Below are positions 61,336 to 64,000 of a stretch of 64,000 nucleotides of DNA, piece after piece (position 1 is the first letter of the stretch; every line of letters starts with the position of its first letter). The translations under genes and the position numbers were made by a program. The notes beneath the pieces are model-generated. The model saw only the letters and a list, made by a program, of their open reading frames with translations. It made no database searches and was not told where the DNA came from. This stretch comes from an uncultured Armatimonadota bacterium (lineage in GTDB: Bacteria > Armatimonadota > Fimbriimonadia > Fimbriimonadales > Fimbriimonadaceae), in contig CAIVDU010000082.1 in NCBI GenBank assembly GCA_903904815.1, forward strand, positions 16,531-80,530, written 5' to 3'.

Positions 61336-62124
61336 CTATCGCTTCATCCCGTTGACGATGCTGAGTAGCTCGTCCGCCGTCGTGATCGCCTTAGAGTTGA
61401 TTTCGTAAGCGCGCTGCGCGCTGATCATCTTGACCATCTCATCGACGACCTGAACGTTCGAGCCCTCCAGATAGCCTGACTGGACTGTTCCAGAGCCGTC
61501 CTGCCCGGGCTTGACGTCGACGTTTGGACCGCTGGCCGCCGTCATCTGGTACTGGTTCTGACCTACGCGCTGGAGTCCGGCCGGGTTCGTGAAGGTGCTC
61601 ACGGTGATTTGGCCCAGCACCGTAGCGTTGGGATCGCCAGGCTTCACGTAGGAAACGGTTCCATCGTTTGCCACCGTGATTGCGGTCGCTCCCGCTGGGA
61701 AAGTCATCTTTGGGACGAGGGGCATTCCGTCACTCGTAACCACGGTTCCGTCGGCGTCAATCTTGAAGCTTCCGTCGCGGGTGTATCCCACGGTGCCGTC
61801 TGGGCGGTCTACTTTGAAATAGCCCGAGCCATTGATTGAAAGATCGAGAGGATTACTCGAGGCCGTCGAAGGGCCCTGAGTTAAGTCGGTTCCGGTGCCC
61901 GAGAATCGGGATCCCATACCGACCTGCAAGGAAGTAGGTTGCAGCTGAGCATTTCCAGTAGGAGCTCCCGAGATCCGATAGGTCTGATACATCAGATCCT
62001 GGAACTCGGCGCGCTGCGACTTAAAACCGGTGGTGTTGACGTTCGAGAGGTTGTTGGCGATCGTGTCCAGGTTCGTCTGTTGAGCCGACATCCCGGTTGC
62101 CGCCGTATTAAGTGTTCGCATCAT
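61336..62124 (-). CDS. flgG: flagellar distal rod protein FlgG
   Basis: 262 residues with the rod signature MRTLNTAATGMSAQQTNLD (first part), the YTRDGSFKID motif and the C-terminal SNVQVVDEMVKMISAQRAYE. These are characteristic of FlgG, the distal rod. The gene is preceded by flgF 199 bp upstream on the same strand; that gap shows no gene. Confidence 0.95.
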   Translation of the reverse strand: MMRTLNTAATGMSAQQTNLDTIANNLSNVNTTGFKSQRAEFQDLMYQTYRISGAPTGNAQLQPTSLQVGMGSRFSGTGTDLTQGPSTASSNPLDLSINGSGYFKVDRPDGTVGYTRDGSFKIDADGTVVTSDGMPLVPKMTFPAGATAITVANDGTVSYVKPGDPNATVLGQITVSTFTNPAGLQRVGQNQYQMTAASGPNVDVKPGQDGSGTVQSGYLEGSNVQVVDEMVKMISAQRAYEINSKAITTADELLSIVNGMKR

Positions 62125-62323
62125 AAGGCAATTGCTCCATCGAAGACCGGTTCCAACTTCGAGACCCGAAGATTGCTCTCCGAACTCCCAGAGTCGACGC
62201 CGCTCCGCCGTACCGCAAGCCCATCCCTAGTCGTTCTAAGACCCCGATCCGTGGAGTCCCGTTAAACTTTTCAAATCTGATTTCAAGTGGGTTCGGCTTC
62301 GGATGACTCCTCTGCCGATCCTA

Positions 62324-63049
62324 TTAGTTGTTGAGAGAACCGAGAAGCTTTTGAGTGCTGTCGTCTTGAGACTGAATCGATTTCTGGGCCATCTCGACGG
62401 AGCGGCTGATCTTGATCATGTCGATCATCGCGCTCATCGGATTCACGTTCGAGGATTCCAGCATCGCCTGACGAATGCTCGGATTTGCCTCGACCGTCGC
62501 ATCCGGCGCCGTCCAAAGGTTTTCTCCTTCCTTCGTAAACGTGCCGTCTGCGATGCCAAGGGTCGCGAAGGGCTTTCCGCCATCGACCGATAGGTCGCCG
62601 TTGGTGGCAATCGAAAGTTGTCCGCTAGGCACTGTGATCGGGCTACCATTCTTGTCGAGCACCGCATAACCCTGGTTTGTCACCAGCGTTCGGTCCGGGG
62701 CCAAGTTGAATGCGCCATCTCGGGTGTATCGCGTGCCGCCGGGGGTGTTGACCGTGAACATCCCGTTCTCGGTCGCGATGGCCGCATCGAGCGGATTGCT
62801 CGTCTGCTGCATCGATCCCAGCGTGCGATCGGCGAATTGACCCGTGAATTGAGGGCCGATTCCCAGGGTGCCGATCCCATCGAAATACTCTTTGTTAAAC
62901 CCAAGCTGCTGTTGGAACATATCGTTGAACGCCACCGAATCCGACTTGTAGCCGTTGGTGTTCACGTTCGCGATATTGTTTGCCGTGATATCCAGTAGCT
63001 TCTGAGCCACCAGAATTCCCGTGCCTGTTGCGTAAATGCCTCGGTTCAT
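62324..63049 (-). CDS. flgF: flagellar basal-body rod protein FlgF (FlgG paralogue)
   Basis: 241 residues. MNRGIYATGTGILVAQKLLD (first part), GTRYTRDGAFNLAP and ESSNVNPMSAMIDMIKISRS are rod-protein motifs. It is shorter than FlgG and its C terminus (EMAQKSIQSQDD) matches FlgF. It builds the proximal rod. It is the first gene of the leftward flagellar cluster and a 15-bp palindrome lies 80 bp upstream of its start. Confidence 0.9.
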   Translation of the reverse strand: MNRGIYATGTGILVAQKLLDITANNIANVNTNGYKSDSVAFNDMFQQQLGFNKEYFDGIGTLGIGPQFTGQFADRTLGSMQQTSNPLDAAIATENGMFTVNTPGGTRYTRDGAFNLAPDRTLVTNQGYAVLDKNGSPITVPSGQLSIATNGDLSVDGGKPFATLGIADGTFTKEGENLWTAPDATVEANPSIRQAMLESSNVNPMSAMIDMIKISRSVEMAQKSIQSQDDSTQKLLGSLNN

Positions 63050-63128
63050 CCCGATCTAGAAATCGGCGCGTAAGAATGCTTGGATTAGGGCAAATCCCTC
63101 AGAATCAACTTTAGGTTTTGGCGTTTTA

Positions 63129-63143
63129 GGCTCAAATTGAGCC
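63129..63143. promoter_or_regulatory. perfect palindrome upstream of flgF
   Basis: GGCTCAA-A-TTGAGCC lies between the divergent flgF and PEBP genes. It could be an operator for either gene. No sigma-28 or sigma-54 promoter of convincing quality was seen next to it. Confidence 0.4.
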
Positions 63144-63240
63144 CGCATTCATGGAAAGAGCAGTTCTCCTTTTTGAGGATTTTGGGTGACTGCCGACTTT
63201 TGCCATACTCTGAGAATCCGTTCGCCTGAATATCACCGTC

Positions 63241-63801
63241 ATGTCACCACTTCAATCCCCTCTCATGGCCGTATTGCTGGCAGGCTGCCAAGCCCTTCGC
63301 CATCCGCTCCCTGTGGTTGACGCCCTCAGCCTCCCCAAGAAGATCCACGTGACCTCAAAGGCCTTCGTCCAGGGTGGGAAGATTCCTCTCGCGAATTCAA
63401 ACTACGGAGCGGGTATCTCTCCCGATCTTTCTTGGACCGGGGTCCCGGCAGCCGCCCAGTCTCTCGTCTTACTGGTTCAAGACCCGGACACGGCTCAAGG
63501 CCTCTACACCCACTGGATCCTGTACAACATCTCTCCCAAAACCCAAACGCTGCCAGCTGGCCTGCCGCCGCGAAGGGGAACCCTGAAGGAAGGCCTCCAA
63601 GGCGAAAACGACAGCGGCCTCCTCGGCTATTTCGGCCCCATGCCGCCAGACGACAAGCCGCACCACTACCATTTTCAAATCATCGCCCTCAACTCCCGCA
63701 TGCGCCCTCGACCCGGCTACGACACCTCCACCATCCTCGCCTCCATCCACGACCACGCCATCGCCGGCGGCGACTTGGTCGGTTTGTTTAAGAAACCGTG
63801 A
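63241..63801 (+). CDS. YbhB/YbcL-type PEBP-family lipoprotein
   Basis: 186 residues. An N-terminal lipobox LLAGC (Cys16) suggests a lipoprotein. The phosphatidylethanolamine-binding fold shows VQDPDTAQGLYTHWILYNIS with the ligand-site Asp-Pro-Asp and His, and GYFGPMPPDDKPHHYHF. Bacterial members are of unclear function. It is divergent from the flagellar cluster. Confidence 0.9.
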   Translation: MSPLQSPLMAVLLAGCQALRHPLPVVDALSLPKKIHVTSKAFVQGGKIPLANSNYGAGISPDLSWTGVPAAAQSLVLLVQDPDTAQGLYTHWILYNISPKTQTLPAGLPPRRGTLKEGLQGENDSGLLGYFGPMPPDDKPHHYHFQIIALNSRMRPRPGYDTSTILASIHDHAIAGGDLVGLFKKP

Positions 63802-63860
63802 CCGGAAGTTAGCAGTGGGCAGTTTGCGGTTGGCAGTCCGGATGAATCTGGCCTGGGCAG

Positions 63861-63913
63861 GTGTCCATACCGGACACATAGGTTACAAAACGTTCCGGAC
63901 ACATAGGTTACAA
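63861..63913. repeat. terminal repeats of an IS481-type element
   Basis: A 19-bp sequence CCGGACACATAGGTTACAA occurs at 63870-63888 and again at 63895-63913. The outer one is part of the inverted repeat GTGTCC-ATACC-GGACAC (63861-63877). This is the kind of sequence found at the end of IS481-family elements, and the transposase gene ends inside the inner copy. Confidence 0.6.
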
Positions 63914-64000
63914 CTTCGAGCTGACAAACGGGTTGTCTAGTTTTTGGAGACTGCCTGTCTCCAAGTCGATGTAGCCGAGGTCGAAGTCCATGAAGCTGAC
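63908..64000 (-). CDS. IS481-family transposase, C-terminal 30 residues only
   Basis: On the minus strand the last 93 bases read VSFMDFDLGYIDLETGSL, then LDNPFVSSKL and stop. The VSFMDxDLGYID...NPF pattern is the C terminus of IS481-type DDE transposases. The rest of the gene lies beyond the window, so intactness cannot be judged. Confidence 0.75.
   Translation of the reverse strand, partial: VSFMDFDLGYIDLETGSLQKLDNPFVSSKL

Noticed and set aside
62125..62323. Sigma-28-like promoter before flgG
   Set aside because: AAAAGTTT is followed at 11 nt by a poor -10 match, so I did not list it.

Overview
The window comes from a GC-rich, flagellated diderm bacterium. An outer membrane is shown by BamA, TamB, an OmpH/Skp chaperone and the flagellar L- and P-ring proteins. 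The gene content and the style of the repeats suggest Armatimonadota, possibly the Fimbriimonadia. That placement is inference from gene content, since no 16S rRNA gene is present.

Layout. 1-3.4 kb: the 3' part of an alpha-L-rhamnosidase-like enzyme, a truncated haemoglobin, a secreted protein and an ankyrin protein. 3.4-5.4 kb: an isolated class-B-type sdhA. 5.4-11.2 kb: an arsenic island with two units. The rightward unit is arsR, an arsM-arsD fusion and arsA. The leftward unit is arsR, an AqpS-type aquaporin, a 38-codon ORF and a metallophosphoesterase. Both arsR promoters carry the same inverted repeat, CATTTCG-N8-CGAAATG. No ArsB or Acr3 pump is present in the window. 11.2-11.9 kb: repeat-rich intergenic DNA. 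11.9-19.1 kb: skp/ompH, bamA and tamB. 19-25.5 kb: lipA, a degenerate-cyclase/NB-ARC/TPR protein, tRNA-Leu(GAG), a methyltransferase, a HAD phosphatase and a Nudix hydrolase. 25.6-28.1 kb: a large secreted zinc metalloprotease.

28.3-35.6 kb: a five-gene cassette of SWIM zinc finger, DUF5691, MoxR AAA+ ATPase, DUF5682 and VWA protein, with translational coupling. Its function is unknown and it is the strongest candidate for an undescribed system here. 35.8-39.3 kb: a sigma-70 factor, a promoter followed by two terminator-like hairpins, and a DinG/XPD-type helicase. 39.3-45.4 kb: a 16-repeat propeller protein, a frameshifted EamA transporter, a hybrid histidine kinase and a TIM-barrel epimerase-like protein. 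45.5-49.3 kb: a circularly permuted ATP-grasp, alpha-E and transglutaminase operon with a good promoter. 49.5-53 kb: a DUF6314-like protein, bioY, an M29 aminopeptidase, a lipoprotein and a small membrane protein.

53-63 kb: a leftward flagellar cluster in transcription order flgF, flgG, flgA, flgH, flgI, flgJ, flgN, flgK, flgL, fliW, csrA, a membrane protein and ribF. It encodes rod, rings, hook-filament junction and the FliW-CsrA control pair. The window ends with a PEBP-family lipoprotein and the 3' end of an IS481-type transposase.
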